64,000 nucleotides of DNA from Massilia arenae (GTDB lineage Bacteria > Pseudomonadota > Gammaproteobacteria > Burkholderiales > Burkholderiaceae_D), in NCBI RefSeq assembly GCF_008014745.1, contig NZ_VPFD01000010.1, positions 62,001 through 126,000 on the forward strand. Direction: 5' to 3'. Below the pieces are notes generated by a model. It did no database searches and was not told where the DNA came from. It was given only the letters and a program-made list of their open reading frames with translations. This document shows positions 45,948-55,372 of this stretch, piece after piece (the stretch's first letter is position 1; each line of letters begins with the position of its first letter). The position numbers and the translations under genes were made by a program.

Positions 45948-46023
45948 GTCCCCATCGTCTAGAGGCCTAGGACATCACCCTTTCACGGTGAGTACCGGGG
46001 TTCGAATCCCCGTGGGGACGCCA
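45948..46023 (+). tRNA. tRNA-Glu(TTC), copy 4
   Basis: Identical to copy 1. Its upstream flank (ACAGTTTTAG) and downstream terminator match those of copy 3, indicating a tandem duplication of a unit about 197 bp long. Confidence 0.95.
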
Positions 46024-46032
46024 TACAGATAG

Positions 46033-46068
46033 CCGGAGCCGGCCGCGAGAGCGGGGCTCCGGTTTTTC
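46033..46068 (+). terminator. Terminator of the tRNA array
   Basis: CCGGAGCC (46033-46040) pairs with GGCTCCGG (46055-46062), followed by TTTTTCTTT. A good intrinsic terminator ending the array, convergent with the subtilase gene 80 nt further on. Confidence 0.8.
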
Positions 46069-46148
46069 TTTGTGCGCTGCGTTCGTAGCACTGTGGACGC
46101 AATCCATGCCGGGCCGCATTCCCGGCCGCTGTCATCTTCTGAGCGGCA

Positions 46149-48053
46149 TCACCACCCCGACGGTCGCAAGCCTCCGAATGGATATTGCATCGTTCCAGGC
46201 TGGCCGGCGCCACCGGTGCCTGGCGGTCCCATGCCCAGGCGGGCTCCGTCACCTGGTAGCCCAGCGAACATCCCAGCAGGAATGCCGAAACCGGCGGCCG
46301 CAGCTTGCCACGCCATGCCGGGCTGCGCCACGGGCAGGCCCAGCGCCACCAGGGCGTCCGGCAAGCCATAGCCGATCCGGTTCGGATCGCTCAGCGTGAC
46401 GGGGCGTGCGCTCATCCGCAACACCTGGAACAGGCGCTCGACCCGTTCCGGCGAGCGCGGCAGCGACATCGACTGGAACTCGGGGCGGTGGGCCAGCACC
46501 AGGGCGGCAAGGCCGGTGACGTGGGGCGCCGCCATCGAGGTGCCGTCCCAGGCCGCGAAGTTGTTCGGGGGAACGGACGACACCACGGCCACGCCCGGAG
46601 CGCAGACGTCGACCTGCGGCCCGAAGCAGCTGAATTTCGCCGTAAAGAAACCCTGCATATCGCTGTCCGGGCTGAGGGTTTCTGCATGGTAGCTATCTGG
46701 CGGGAACTCGCCGATCTTGCCGATCGCCGCCACCGCCAGCACATGCGGCGACGAAGCCGGGTACTGGACGGCCGAGGACGAGTTGCCGGCCGCGGCGATG
46801 CAGGCGACGCCGGCCTGCTTGGCGCGCACGATCTGCCGTTCCAGCGCTTCGGACGGCGATCCGCCGCCCAGGCTCAGGTTGACGACGTCGATCCCCTGTT
46901 CGATGCAGTACTCGAGCGCATCGATCAACTGGCTGACCTGGCCGCCGGGGAACAGCTTGCAGACGTGGATCTCGGCCTCGGGCGCGAAGCCGCGTATGCC
47001 CCAGGCCGGATCGGCGGCGGCGATGACGCCGGCGCAGTGCGAGCCGTGCCCAAGCGTATCGACGTTCCAGGTGGAGCGGTCGACTTGTTTGTTGACGACG
47101 TCGAAGCCGGCATGGATCTGGCTGAGGTTGCCATGCGTGGTGGCGCCGCCGGAATCGATGACGGCGATCTTGACCCCGCGCCCCCTGAATTGCTGGGGTA
47201 CCTGGTCGAGGCGCATGGCGCGCGCGCCCCAGCCCATGGCGCTCTGCTGCGGCATGCCCCGCAGCGCCGGCCAATCGGCCAGCGGGTGCAGCATGACGAC
47301 ATTGGCTTCGTCCAGGCTCAGGTCGGGGTCGCGCTGGTAGTGGCTCCAGTAATCGGTGCGCGGCTTGACGTACAGGCCGCTGATCGTGTGCGCGTCTTCG
47401 CCATACAGGCGCAGGTGGGCGACCCCGTCGGGGCCGGTAACCGCGGAGCTCGGCAGCGCACCGCCGAATAGCGAGACCTCGACGTCGGGTAGCGGCACGC
47501 CGTCCTTGCCGACCACGGCCAGCAGCAGCTCGGCCTGCGGTCCGCTGTAGGGCGTCAGCGAACTGACGAGGTCGGGGCGGCGCAGCATGGGGTCGAGCAA
47601 TTCCAGATGCTGGTCGCGCTCGACCAGCAACTGGCCCTGCCCCCGCTGCAGCAGTTCGCCCGCCTTCTGGTCGGTCATGCGCGCCACCACCACGCCGTCC
47701 GCCGGTTCGCCCATGGCGGCCGGGCTGAATCCGGCCGGCGCCATGCCGCCGCGGGTGGCGATGGTGTCGACCACGTCGATGTCGGGCAGGGCGTGCAGGG
47801 CTTGCTGGACTGCCGACAGGCCCAGCGGCGCGACCCAGCTGCTGGTGCCGAAGGCGCCGGTGACCGCCGCGCGTGGCGCGACCAGGTATTTTTTCTTGCG
47901 CTCGGCGACCGGACGGCCGCGTGCGATGGTCGTGGCGCCATTGATGGCGCCTGCAGTGGCGGCGGACGCGCTGCGCTTGGCTCCTGCGCCGTCAGGAGTC
48001 GGGTTGGTCGTCTCCTGGGCTTCGCCGGCGGAGCCTTTCGTATGTTTTGGCAT
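46149..48053 (-). CDS. S8 family serine peptidase (subtilase) without export signal
   Basis: A 634-residue subtilase. The catalytic triad is Asp300 (AVIDSGG), His336 (GHGSHCAGV) and Ser506 (GTSMAAPH). The oxyanion Asn is in AAAGNSSS. The N-terminus is basic and Ser/Thr/Ala-rich with no signal peptide. Residues ~55-150 look like a propeptide domain (YLVAPR...IDVVDTI...GVVVARMT...LLVERDQHLEL). Residues ~160-225 look like a beta-sandwich (LLLAVVGKDGVPLPDVEVSLFG). The C-terminal ~50 residues are Gly/Pro-rich. It lies 24 nt downstream of a small propeptide-like gene and is the last gene of a three-gene set. It is likely cytosolic or released by an unknown route. Confidence 0.9.
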   Translation of the reverse strand: MPKHTKGSAGEAQETTNPTPDGAGAKRSASAATAGAINGATTIARGRPVAERKKKYLVAPRAAVTGAFGTSSWVAPLGLSAVQQALHALPDIDVVDTIATRGGMAPAGFSPAAMGEPADGVVVARMTDQKAGELLQRGQGQLLVERDQHLELLDPMLRRPDLVSSLTPYSGPQAELLLAVVGKDGVPLPDVEVSLFGGALPSSAVTGPDGVAHLRLYGEDAHTISGLYVKPRTDYWSHYQRDPDLSLDEANVVMLHPLADWPALRGMPQQSAMGWGARAMRLDQVPQQFRGRGVKIAVIDSGGATTHGNLSQIHAGFDVVNKQVDRSTWNVDTLGHGSHCAGVIAAADPAWGIRGFAPEAEIHVCKLFPGGQVSQLIDALEYCIEQGIDVVNLSLGGGSPSEALERQIVRAKQAGVACIAAAGNSSSAVQYPASSPHVLAVAAIGKIGEFPPDSYHAETLSPDSDMQGFFTAKFSCFGPQVDVCAPGVAVVSSVPPNNFAAWDGTSMAAPHVTGLAALVLAHRPEFQSMSLPRSPERVERLFQVLRMSARPVTLSDPNRIGYGLPDALVALGLPVAQPGMAWQAAAAGFGIPAGMFAGLPGDGARLGMGPPGTGGAGQPGTMQYPFGGLRPSGW

Positions 48054-48077
48054 GGGATGTCCTTTGCCCGGGACCGC

Positions 48078-48332
48078 TCAGTCGGAGAGAGAGAGCGGCT
48101 GGTCCGGTTCGATCGTTAACTGGTGAAGAGTCTGTTGCCGCAGCCGTTCGGCGGTCGGCGCGTCGGTTTCGACGACGGCCGTGTGCGGCGGCCCGGAAGA
48201 GGGCCCGATAATGTCGACCAATTGCACGCTTGGTTCGGTGCCCAGAGTCGCGAGAAACTTGGCAAGTGCGTTGTCATCGTTGGCGGCGCGCACGATATAG
48301 CGGCCGAGCGTGGGAGGCAGGGATGCCGGCAT
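48078..48332 (-). CDS. Small propeptide/I9-inhibitor-like protein
   Basis: An 84-residue protein: MPASLPPTLGRYIVRAANDD at the start, then VQLVDIIGPSSGPPHTAVVE, ending LTIEPDQPLSLSD. The pattern Y-I-V...V-x-x-V-D-I...VV-E-T...A-x-x-L...L-x-I-E-x-D-x-x-L-x-L repeats that of residues ~55-150 of the subtilase encoded just downstream. It looks like a stand-alone paralogue of the protease's propeptide, in the manner of I9-type inhibitors. A role as inhibitor or folding helper is inferred from this resemblance and the 24-nt spacing. Confidence 0.65.
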   Translation of the reverse strand: MPASLPPTLGRYIVRAANDDNALAKFLATLGTEPSVQLVDIIGPSSGPPHTAVVETDAPTAERLRQQTLHQLTIEPDQPLSLSD

Positions 48333-48384
48333 GGCGGGGCTCCTGAATGCCAGCCTGCCGCTGGCTGGTGCCCGCGGCAGGCTG

Positions 48385-48454
48385 GCGCAATGTCGTTAGA
48401 CAATAAGCGTTAGGCAATCAGCGTCAGACCGTCAGCGTCAGGCAATCAGCGTCA
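48385..48454. repeat. Five 14-bp tandem repeats
   Basis: Units start at 48385, 48399, 48413, 48427 and 48441. The best two are identical (GGCAATCAGCGTCA at 48413 and 48441) and the others differ at two to five bases. The repeats lie between the Gln-rich gene and the propeptide-like gene. The period is not a multiple of three, and no gene spans them, so they are non-coding. Confidence 0.7.
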
Positions 48455-48485
48455 AGCCTTGCGCATCGAGCAGTCGGCAGCTGGT

Positions 48486-49415
48486 TCAATGCACGGTTTG
48501 CTGGCCGCCGTAAGGCAGCTGCTGGCCACCGTACGGCATTTGCTGGCCGCCGAACTGCTGCCCCAGTTGCTGCTGGCCGAACTGCTGCTGGCTGTAGGGA
48601 TCGGCGCCGAGCGGCACGTAGCGGCCCAACTGGCTGGCGACATTGCCGATCGCCGCGCCCAGGCCCTGGTTGCCGAGCTGTTCGCCGATGAAGCCGCCGA
48701 CCGGGCGAGCGTATTGGGTGATGGCATTGCTGAGCCAGCCTTGCGGGGCGATCTGGCCACCTTGCTGGCCGCCCTGCTGGGCGACTTGCTGCTGCAGCAC
48801 GGCTTGGTGCTGCTGGATTTGCTGCAGCGCTTGATGCAACTGCTGTTGCAGCACTTGCAGTTGCTGCAGCTGGACCAGCGGCGACGATGCTTGCTGGCCT
48901 TGTTGCTGGCCCTGCGGCTCGGCCCCGAACGGCACGTAACGCCCGTAGCTGGAGCCTTCGCTGATGATATTGCCCAGGGTGCGGTTGCCGGTCAGATTGC
49001 CGATCAGGTTGCCGGCCGGCTTGCCGATCGTGCTGATCAGGTTGCCGAAGAAGCCGCCTTGCGGGGTCAGCTGGCCTTGCTGTTGCGGTTGCTGTTGCTG
49101 TTGCTGTTGCATCTGCTGAATCTGCTGCAATTGCTGGAGCTGCTGTAGTTGCTGCAGCTCTTGCAGCTGTTGCGGGTCCAGTTGTTGCCCGCCGAGGCCG
49201 CCCGACGGATCGGCCGACAACGGCGAAAAACGACCCAGGAAGCCGCCGGCCGTTTCGCCGATGCGGCCGCCCAGGCCGGAATTGTTGAACAGGCCGCCGA
49301 TGCCGCGGCCGATCAGGCCACCCAATGGCGCGCCGAACATGCTGCCCAGCGATTGCGGTGCAAACTGTTGTGGTCCGAATTGTTGTGGGTAGCCTGCTTG
49401 TTGATACTCGTTCAT
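48486..49415 (-). CDS. Gln-rich glycine-zipper repeat protein
   Basis: A 309-residue protein from the ATG at 49415, with a strong GGAGG site. Three similar modules each hold a glycine-zipper stretch (GGLIGRGIGGLF, GNLIGNLTGNRTLGNII, GGFIGEQLGNQGLGAAIGN) ending in a GR-F/Y-S/V-P-L/F-x-A-D/E-P motif. Between them lie Gln-rich segments with long QQL/QLQQ runs (about residues 80-115 and 185-225). The C-terminus is a set of GGQQ-M/L-PYGGQQ repeats. No signal peptide. Composition is prion- or condensate-like, and glycine zippers suggest membrane insertion or stacking. I know of no named family. It heads the set with the propeptide-like protein and the subtilase. Confidence 0.75.
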   Translation of the reverse strand: MNEYQQAGYPQQFGPQQFAPQSLGSMFGAPLGGLIGRGIGGLFNNSGLGGRIGETAGGFLGRFSPLSADPSGGLGGQQLDPQQLQELQQLQQLQQLQQIQQMQQQQQQQPQQQGQLTPQGGFFGNLISTIGKPAGNLIGNLTGNRTLGNIISEGSSYGRYVPFGAEPQGQQQGQQASSPLVQLQQLQVLQQQLHQALQQIQQHQAVLQQQVAQQGGQQGGQIAPQGWLSNAITQYARPVGGFIGEQLGNQGLGAAIGNVASQLGRYVPLGADPYSQQQFGQQQLGQQFGGQQMPYGGQQLPYGGQQTVH

Positions 49416-49774
49416 GGTAACTCCTCCAGGTAGTCGGCCATATCGCGGCAGGCAGGAAGCGGGTTGGCGCCTGCCATGATCGGCCGTGTTCACATTGTTC
49501 GCGCCGCAAGGGAATGGCGCGAGGCGAAGGGCAGGAAGGGCCGCCATCGAGGCCGCCTTCCCTGCAGGTAGGCTGTTCGACCGGGCGTCGATGGCGAAGT
49601 TTTTGGCTCCTGGTGGTCGATGCGCACTTCCGTTTTGGTCATTGCGATAACGCAGACGCGCGCTAGAAACGCCCAAGTTTCTTCGCGGATTGCACTGTGC
49701 TCAGGGATATTTTGTCGGATGGCGTTAGAATGGCGACCCCTGCCACCGCTGCCTCACGGGCCCACTGTTTACCC
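49416..49774. other. Intergenic region between the Gln-rich gene and earP
   Basis: A 359-base region between divergent genes. It must hold both promoters, but I could not pick a convincing sigma-70 box for either. A GGAAGG/CCTTCC inverted repeat lies near 49528-49555. An in-frame ATG at 49730 could lengthen earP by 15 codons. No other gene seen. Confidence 0.5.
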
Positions 49775-50950
49775 ATGTTCCAGAACGCTTCCGCGCCGTC
49801 GCTGGCCATCTTTTGCAAGGTCGTCGACAACTACGGCGACATCGGCATCTGCTGGCGCCTGGCGCGCCAGTTGCGCCACGAGCATGGGGTCGCGGTCACG
49901 CTGTGGGTGGACGACCTGGCGAGCTTTCGCCGCATCTGTCCGCAAGTCGATCCGGGTGCGGCGATGCAGGCGGTGCAGGGCGTCGCCGTACGGCACTGGG
50001 GCGGCCAGGACGGCGTCTATGGCGTGGAGGACATCCCCGACGTCGTCATCGAGTTCTTCGGCTGCGAGCTGCCGCCGTCGTGGGTCGAGGCGATGGCGGC
50101 GCGCACGCCGCGTCCGGCATGGATCAATTACGAAGGCTTGACCGCCGAAGAGTGGGTTGAAGGCTGCCACCGGCTGCCGTCGATGCATCCGCGGCTGAAG
50201 CTGACCAAGCATTTCTTCTTCCCTGGCTTTAACGAGCGCACCGGCGGCCTGCTGTGCGAATCAGGCCTCGGCGCACGCCGCCGCGCCTTCCAGCAGGATC
50301 CGGCCCAGGCCGCGGCGTTCCTCTCCCGCTTTGGGGTGGCGCCGGAAGAGGCGGCCTGGCGCAAGGTGTCGCTGTTCTGCTATCCCGAGGCGCCGGTCGA
50401 TGCCTTGTTCGGGACCTGGCGCGAGGCGGCGCAGCCGACCCTGTGCCTGGTGCCCGAGAATGTGGCGCGCGCCCAGGTCGAAGCCTTCCTCGGGAGCGCA
50501 GCGGTGGCCGGCGCCAGCGCCACCCGCGGCGCCCTGACACTGAGGGTGCTGCCCTTCGTGCCGCAGGAAGACTACGACCTGCTGCTGTGGTCCTGCGACC
50601 TGAACTTCGTGCGCGGCGAGGATTCCTGGGTGCGCGCACAATGGGCGGGGCGCCCCTTCGTCTGGCACATCTATCCGCAGGATGAGCAACTGCACCACAA
50701 GAAGCTGCGCGCCTTCCTGCAGGCCTATGCGCAAGACTTGCCGGCGCTGGTTGCCTTCATGCTCGGCTGGAACGGGGCGCGCGAGGTCGGCGACTGGACG
50801 GCCGCCTGGACGGCGCTGGAAGCCGAGTTGCCGCGTATCGCGGAGCAGGCCGAAGCCTGGGGCGAACAGGTCACCGCGCATGGCGATTTGGCGACGAAGC
50901 TGCTCGATTTCGTGCGCGAGCTGGGGCAGGCGCAGGAAAACCGAGTATAA
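49775..50950 (+). CDS. earP: EF-P arginine rhamnosyltransferase EarP
   Basis: A 391-residue GT-B glycosyltransferase that transfers rhamnose from dTDP-rhamnose to Arg32 of EF-P. The N-terminal FCKVVDNYGDIGICWRLARQ carries the two catalytic-site Asp residues. The nucleotide-sugar site is NFVRGEDSWVRAQWAGRPFVWHIYPQ in the C-domain. The ATG at 49775 matches the family's short leader; an ATG at 49730 is an alternative. efp follows, and its Arg32 is present, which supports the call. Confidence 0.95.
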   Translation: MFQNASAPSLAIFCKVVDNYGDIGICWRLARQLRHEHGVAVTLWVDDLASFRRICPQVDPGAAMQAVQGVAVRHWGGQDGVYGVEDIPDVVIEFFGCELPPSWVEAMAARTPRPAWINYEGLTAEEWVEGCHRLPSMHPRLKLTKHFFFPGFNERTGGLLCESGLGARRRAFQQDPAQAAAFLSRFGVAPEEAAWRKVSLFCYPEAPVDALFGTWREAAQPTLCLVPENVARAQVEAFLGSAAVAGASATRGALTLRVLPFVPQEDYDLLLWSCDLNFVRGEDSWVRAQWAGRPFVWHIYPQDEQLHHKKLRAFLQAYAQDLPALVAFMLGWNGAREVGDWTAAWTALEAELPRIAEQAEAWGEQVTAHGDLATKLLDFVRELGQAQENRV

Positions 50951-51057
50951 TGCCCGGTTAGTTTCTAACGGATTCCGACGATCAAACGCAGGTTCCGAGG
51001 CTCTTAGTCACCAGCCCGCGATGATTTAATGCAACTATCTTTTTACGTAAAATACCT

Positions 51058-51633
51058 ATGAAACCCGCAAAAGAAATTCGTGTTGGCAACATCATCATGG
51101 TTGATGAAAAGCCATTCATCGTGCTGCGTTCCGACGTCAACGGCTCGAGCCGCACCGGCTTCACCTACAAGTGGAAGATGAAGAATCTTCTGACCAACGC
51201 TCCGCTGGAAAACGTGTTCCGCGGCGACGACAAGTTCGACGTGGTCGTGCTGGACAAGAAGCCGGTCACCTACTCGTACTTCGCCGACCCGCTGTACGTG
51301 TTCATGGACGCCGACTACGAACAGTTCGAGATCGAAGAAGAGAACCTGGGCGACGCTCTGCACTACCTGAAAGACGGTATGGAATGCGAAGCCGTGTTCT
51401 ATGACGGCAAGGCCATCTCGGTCGAACTGCCGACCATCATCGCTCGCCAGATCATTTACTCGGAGCCAGCAGTCAAGGGCAACACTTCGGGCAACGTCCT
51501 GAAAGAAGCCAAGCTGGAAAACGCGATCGAAGCCCATCAGCACACCATCATGGTGCCGCTGTTCGTGAGCCAGGACGACGTGATCGAGATCGACACCCGT
51601 ACCAACGAATACAAGAAAGTCGTGCGTAACTAA
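51058..51633 (+). CDS. efp: Translation elongation factor P
   Basis: A 191-residue factor that rescues ribosomes stalled at polyproline. The loop tip VNGSSRTGF has Arg at position 32, the rhamnosylation site used with EarP, rather than the Lys34 used with EpmA. Three beta-barrel domains are visible. It lies 107 nt downstream of earP, with a TATAAT at the earP stop as a possible -10. It ends at a strong terminator. Confidence 0.97.
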   Translation: MKPAKEIRVGNIIMVDEKPFIVLRSDVNGSSRTGFTYKWKMKNLLTNAPLENVFRGDDKFDVVVLDKKPVTYSYFADPLYVFMDADYEQFEIEEENLGDALHYLKDGMECEAVFYDGKAISVELPTIIARQIIYSEPAVKGNTSGNVLKEAKLENAIEAHQHTIMVPLFVSQDDVIEIDTRTNEYKKVVRN

Positions 51634-51649
51634 GCACTGGCTGTTCATG

Positions 51650-51679
51650 AAAAAACGCTGCCTCGGCAGCGTTTTTTTT
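51650..51679 (+). terminator. Rho-independent terminator of efp
   Basis: AAAAAACGCTGCC, a TC loop, GGCAGCG and eight T. The A-run before and T-run after make it work on both strands, serving efp and the convergent ilvD. Confidence 0.9.
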
Positions 51680-51731
51680 GCGCCCGGCAGGGCGCATCCC
51701 CGCGAAGGCGGGGACCCAAGTTCAGCAGACT

Positions 51732-53594
51732 TCAGCGTCGCAGTTGCGACAAATCCCGCACCGCCCCACGGTCGGCCGAGGTGGTCAGCGCCGCATACGC
51801 CTGCAGCGCCTGCGACACGTAACGCTCGCGCCCGACCGGCTGCCACGCATCCAGCCCACGCGCCTCCATCGCCGCCCGGCGGTGCGCCAGTTCCTCGGCA
51901 GTCACGCGCAGATTGATCGTGCGCGCCGGGATATCGATATCGATCATATCGCCTTCTTCCACCAGCCCGATGGCGCCGCCTTCCGCTGCCTCCGGCGAGG
52001 CGTGGCCGATCACCAGCCCTGACGAACCGCCCGAGAAACGCCCATCGGTGAACAGCGCGCAAGCCTTGCCCAGGCCCTTCGACTTGATGTACGAGGTCGG
52101 GTACAGCATCTCTTGCATGCCCGGCCCGCCTTTCGGGCCTTCGTAGCGGATGATGACGACGTCGCCCGCATGCACGGTGTCGCCCAGGATTGCTTCCACC
52201 GCCGCATCCTGGCTCTCGAACACGCGCGCCTTGCCGGAAAACTTGAGGATGCTTTCGTCCACGCCGGCGGTCTTGACGATGCAGCCCTTCTCGGCGATGT
52301 TCCCGTACAGGACCGCCAGGCCGCCGTCCTGCGAGTAGGCGTGCGCGCGGTCGCGGATGCAGCCGCTGGTGCGGTCCAGGTCGTTCTGTTCGTAGCGCTC
52401 CGATTGCGAGAACGCCACCTGGGTCGGCACGCCGCCTGGCGCTGCGCGGAACCAGCGGTGCACGTCGGCGTCGTCGCTGACCTTGATGTCGTATTTCTCG
52501 ATCGCGGCGCCGATGCTGGGGCTGTGCACGGTCGGCAGCGAGGTGTCGAGCAGGCCGGCGCGCGCCAGCTCGCCCAGGATCGCAGGGATGCCGCCGGCGC
52601 GGTGCACGTCTTCGATGTGGAATTTGTCGGTCATCGGCGCCACCTTGCACAGGCAGGGCACCAGGCGCGAAATGCGGTCGATGTCGGCCATCGTGAACTC
52701 GACTTCGGCCTCGTGGGCGGCGGCCAGCAGGTGCAGCACGGTATTGGTCGAGCCGCCCATCGAGACGTCGAGCGCCATCGCGTTTTCGAACGCGGCCTTG
52801 GTGGCGATCGAGCGTGGCAGCACCGAGTAATCGTCGCCTTCGTAGTGGCGCTTGGCCGCGTCGACGATCAGGCGTCCCGCGCGCAGGAACAGTTCCTTGC
52901 GGTCGGCGTGGGTAGCGACGATGGTGCCGTTGCCCGGCAGGGACAGGCCGAGCGCCTCGGTGAGGCAGTTCATCGAATTGGCGGTGAACATGCCGGAACA
53001 CGAGCCGCAGGTCGGACAGGCCGAACGTTCCACTTCCGCCACGTCGGCGTCGGACACGCTGGCGTCGCCGGCCTTGATCATGGCGTCGATCAGGTCGAGC
53101 TTGATCACCTTGCGCTCGTTGTTGACCACCTTGACCACCTTGCCGGCCTCCATCGGGCCGCCCGAGACAAACACGGTCGGGATGTTCAGGCGCATCGCCG
53201 CCATCAGCATGCCCGGCGTGATCTTGTCGCAGTTCGAGATGCACACCATGGCGTCGGCGCAGTGGGCATTGACCATGTACTCGACCGAGTCGGCGATCAG
53301 GTCGCGCGAAGGCAGCGAATACAGCATGCCGCCATGGCCCATGGCGATGCCGTCGTCGACCGCGATCGTGTTGAACTCCTTGGCCACGCCGCCGGACGCC
53401 TCGATCTCTCGCGCGACCAGCTGGCCCAGGTCTTTCAGGTGGACGTGGCCGGGCACGAACTGGGTGAAGGAATTGACGACGGCGATGATCGGCTTGTCGA
53501 AGTCGCCGTCCTTCATGCCGGTGGCGCGCCACAGCGCGCGGGCTCCGGCCATATTGCGGCCCTGGGTGGTGGTGTGCGAACGGTAGGTCGGCAT
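51732..53594 (-). CDS. ilvD: Dihydroxy-acid dehydratase
   Basis: A 620-residue iron-sulfur enzyme of valine/isoleucine synthesis that dehydrates 2,3-dihydroxy-isovalerate. Cluster cysteines lie in [13 protein letters not shown] and [38 protein letters not shown] near the C-terminus is typical. The ATG at 53594 gives [14 protein letters not shown], the usual start; an upstream extension has no support. Monocistronic. Confidence 0.97.
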   Translation of the reverse strand: MPTYRSHTTTQGRNMAGARALWRATGMKDGDFDKPIIAVVNSFTQFVPGHVHLKDLGQLVAREIEASGGVAKEFNTIAVDDGIAMGHGGMLYSLPSRDLIADSVEYMVNAHCADAMVCISNCDKITPGMLMAAMRLNIPTVFVSGGPMEAGKVVKVVNNERKVIKLDLIDAMIKAGDASVSDADVAEVERSACPTCGSCSGMFTANSMNCLTEALGLSLPGNGTIVATHADRKELFLRAGRLIVDAAKRHYEGDDYSVLPRSIATKAAFENAMALDVSMGGSTNTVLHLLAAAHEAEVEFTMADIDRISRLVPCLCKVAPMTDKFHIEDVHRAGGIPAILGELARAGLLDTSLPTVHSPSIGAAIEKYDIKVSDDADVHRWFRAAPGGVPTQVAFSQSERYEQNDLDRTSGCIRDRAHAYSQDGGLAVLYGNIAEKGCIVKTAGVDESILKFSGKARVFESQDAAVEAILGDTVHAGDVVIIRYEGPKGGPGMQEMLYPTSYIKSKGLGKACALFTDGRFSGGSSGLVIGHASPEAAEGGAIGLVEEGDMIDIDIPARTINLRVTAEELAHRRAAMEARGLDAWQPVGRERYVSQALQAYAALTTSADRGAVRDLSQLRR

Positions 53595-53767
53595 GGATGC
53601 TCCTGCATATGCGAAAAACAATGATGGCATCAGGGTGAAGGCTGGGGCTGGATTTGTCCAATATATGATGGTGTGGCCTGTAAGTGGTTCTGCGTATCAC
53701 AGAAGTGCTGCGGGACGGCCTGCCGTGCTGCTATGCTATTGCTTTGTAATACATGGAGTGGCGGGGC

Positions 53768-55369
53768 ATGGAGCGCAGGGATTTTGTACGACTGGGTTTG
53801 GCGGCCGGCGCGGCCGCGGGAACATCTGGCCTGGCACTGGCTGCGACCGCGCAGAAGCCGGCTTCCGCAAGATTCAGGCCCGATCCGATGCTCGAAGCCG
53901 GCGTGCAGCTCCAGCAGCAGGCCATGCGCGCCGGCAAGCTGACGGCGCACGGGCTCGCCACGCGTTACCTGGCCCGTATCGAGGCCGTCGACCGCGCCGG
54001 CCCGCGCCTGCGTTCGGTCATCGAGCTCAATCCCGACGCCCTCGCGATCGCCCGCGAGCGCGACCGCGAGCGCAAGGCCGGCAAGCTGCGCGGTCCGCTG
54101 CACGGCATCCCGGTGCTATTGAAGGACAATATCGCCACCGGCGACAAGATGAGCACCACCGCCGGCTCGCTGGCGCTGGACGGCGTGCGCGCCGCCCGCG
54201 ACGCCCACCTGGTCGCGCGGCTGCGCACGGCCGGCGCCGTCATCCTGGGCAAGACCAATCTGTCGGAATGGGCGAATATGCGCTCGGTGCGCTCGACCAG
54301 CGGCTGGAGCGCGCGCGGCGGCCAGACCCGCAACCCGTATGCGCTCGACCGCAACACCAGCGGTTCGAGTTCCGGCTCGGCGGCGGCCATGGCGGCCAGC
54401 CTGGCCACGCTGGCGGTGGGCACCGAGACCGACGGCTCGATCGTCTCGCCCAGCGCCAGCTGCGGCATCGTCGGCATCAAGCCGACCCTGGGCCTGGTCA
54501 GCCGCGCCGGCATCATCCCGATCGCGCACTCGCAGGATACGGTCGGCCCGATGACGCGCAGCGTGGCGGACGCCGCCTTTTTGCTGGGCGCGCTGGCCGG
54601 TCCCGATCCGCAAGACGGCGTCACCGCCAAGGCCCCGCGCATCAATTATGCGAGCTTCTTGCGCAAGGATGGCCTGCGCGGCAAGCGGTTGGGCGTGGCG
54701 CGCGACTTCTTCGGCGCCAATGAAGGGGTGAATGCCCTGATCGAGAAAGAGCTGACCCTGCTGAGGGAGCAGGGCGCGATCCTGGAAGACGTCACGATCC
54801 CCAATAGCGACAAGTACGGCGAGACCGAGCTGACGGTGCTGCTGCACGAGTTCCGGCCCGACCTCGAGGCCTGGCTGGCGGCCTATGCGCCGCACGCGCC
54901 GGTCAAGACCATGGCCGACATCATCGACTTCAATGTGCGCAATGCCAAGCGCGAGATGCCGTATTTCGGCCAGGAACACCTGATCGCGGCCCAGTCCAAG
55001 GGCGGCCTGCAAGCGCGCGACTACGTGAAGGCGCTGGCCAACAACCGGCGCTATGCGCGCGACAAGGGGCTGGAGCAGGTGCTGCGCGACCGCAAGCTCG
55101 ACGCCCTGGTGGCGCCGACCGGCGGCCCGGCCTGGCTTACCGACTACATCAACGGCGACCATTACGGCAGCAGCTTTTCATCGCCGGCGGCAGTGGCCGG
55201 CTATCCGCACGTCACGGTACCGGCCGGCCTGCTGCACGGGCTGCCGATCGGCCTGTCCTTCGTGGGCAAGGCCTGGAGCGAGCCGGCGCTGATCGCCATG
55301 GCCTATGCCTATGAACAGGCCGGCCGGCGCCGCAGGGCGCCGACCTATGTGGCGCACATCAGGGTCTAG
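53768..55369 (+). CDS. Amidase-signature family hydrolase, Tat-exported
   Basis: A 533-residue amidase. It begins MERRDFVRLGLAAGAAAG, a twin-arginine signal with RRDF and an Ala-rich region, so it is likely folded before export. The Ser-Ser-Lys triad is intact: Lys in LLKDNIATGDKM, the first Ser in SGSSSGSAAAMA and the nucleophile Ser in TDGSIVSPSASCGIVG. The closest recognised layout is AtzF/GatA-type amidases; the substrate is not readable. The stop is 3 nt from the stop of the convergent tssQ gene. Confidence 0.9.
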   Translation: MERRDFVRLGLAAGAAAGTSGLALAATAQKPASARFRPDPMLEAGVQLQQQAMRAGKLTAHGLATRYLARIEAVDRAGPRLRSVIELNPDALAIARERDRERKAGKLRGPLHGIPVLLKDNIATGDKMSTTAGSLALDGVRAARDAHLVARLRTAGAVILGKTNLSEWANMRSVRSTSGWSARGGQTRNPYALDRNTSGSSSGSAAAMAASLATLAVGTETDGSIVSPSASCGIVGIKPTLGLVSRAGIIPIAHSQDTVGPMTRSVADAAFLLGALAGPDPQDGVTAKAPRINYASFLRKDGLRGKRLGVARDFFGANEGVNALIEKELTLLREQGAILEDVTIPNSDKYGETELTVLLHEFRPDLEAWLAAYAPHAPVKTMADIIDFNVRNAKREMPYFGQEHLIAAQSKGGLQARDYVKALANNRRYARDKGLEQVLRDRKLDALVAPTGGPAWLTDYINGDHYGSSFSSPAAVAGYPHVTVPAGLLHGLPIGLSFVGKAWSEPALIAMAYAYEQAGRRRRAPTYVAHIRV

Positions 55370-55372
55370 GAT

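Noticed and set aside
48385..48454. Tandem 14-bp repeats as a replication origin or iterons
   Set aside because: No replication initiator gene, no DnaA boxes nearby, and the context is chromosomal housekeeping genes.
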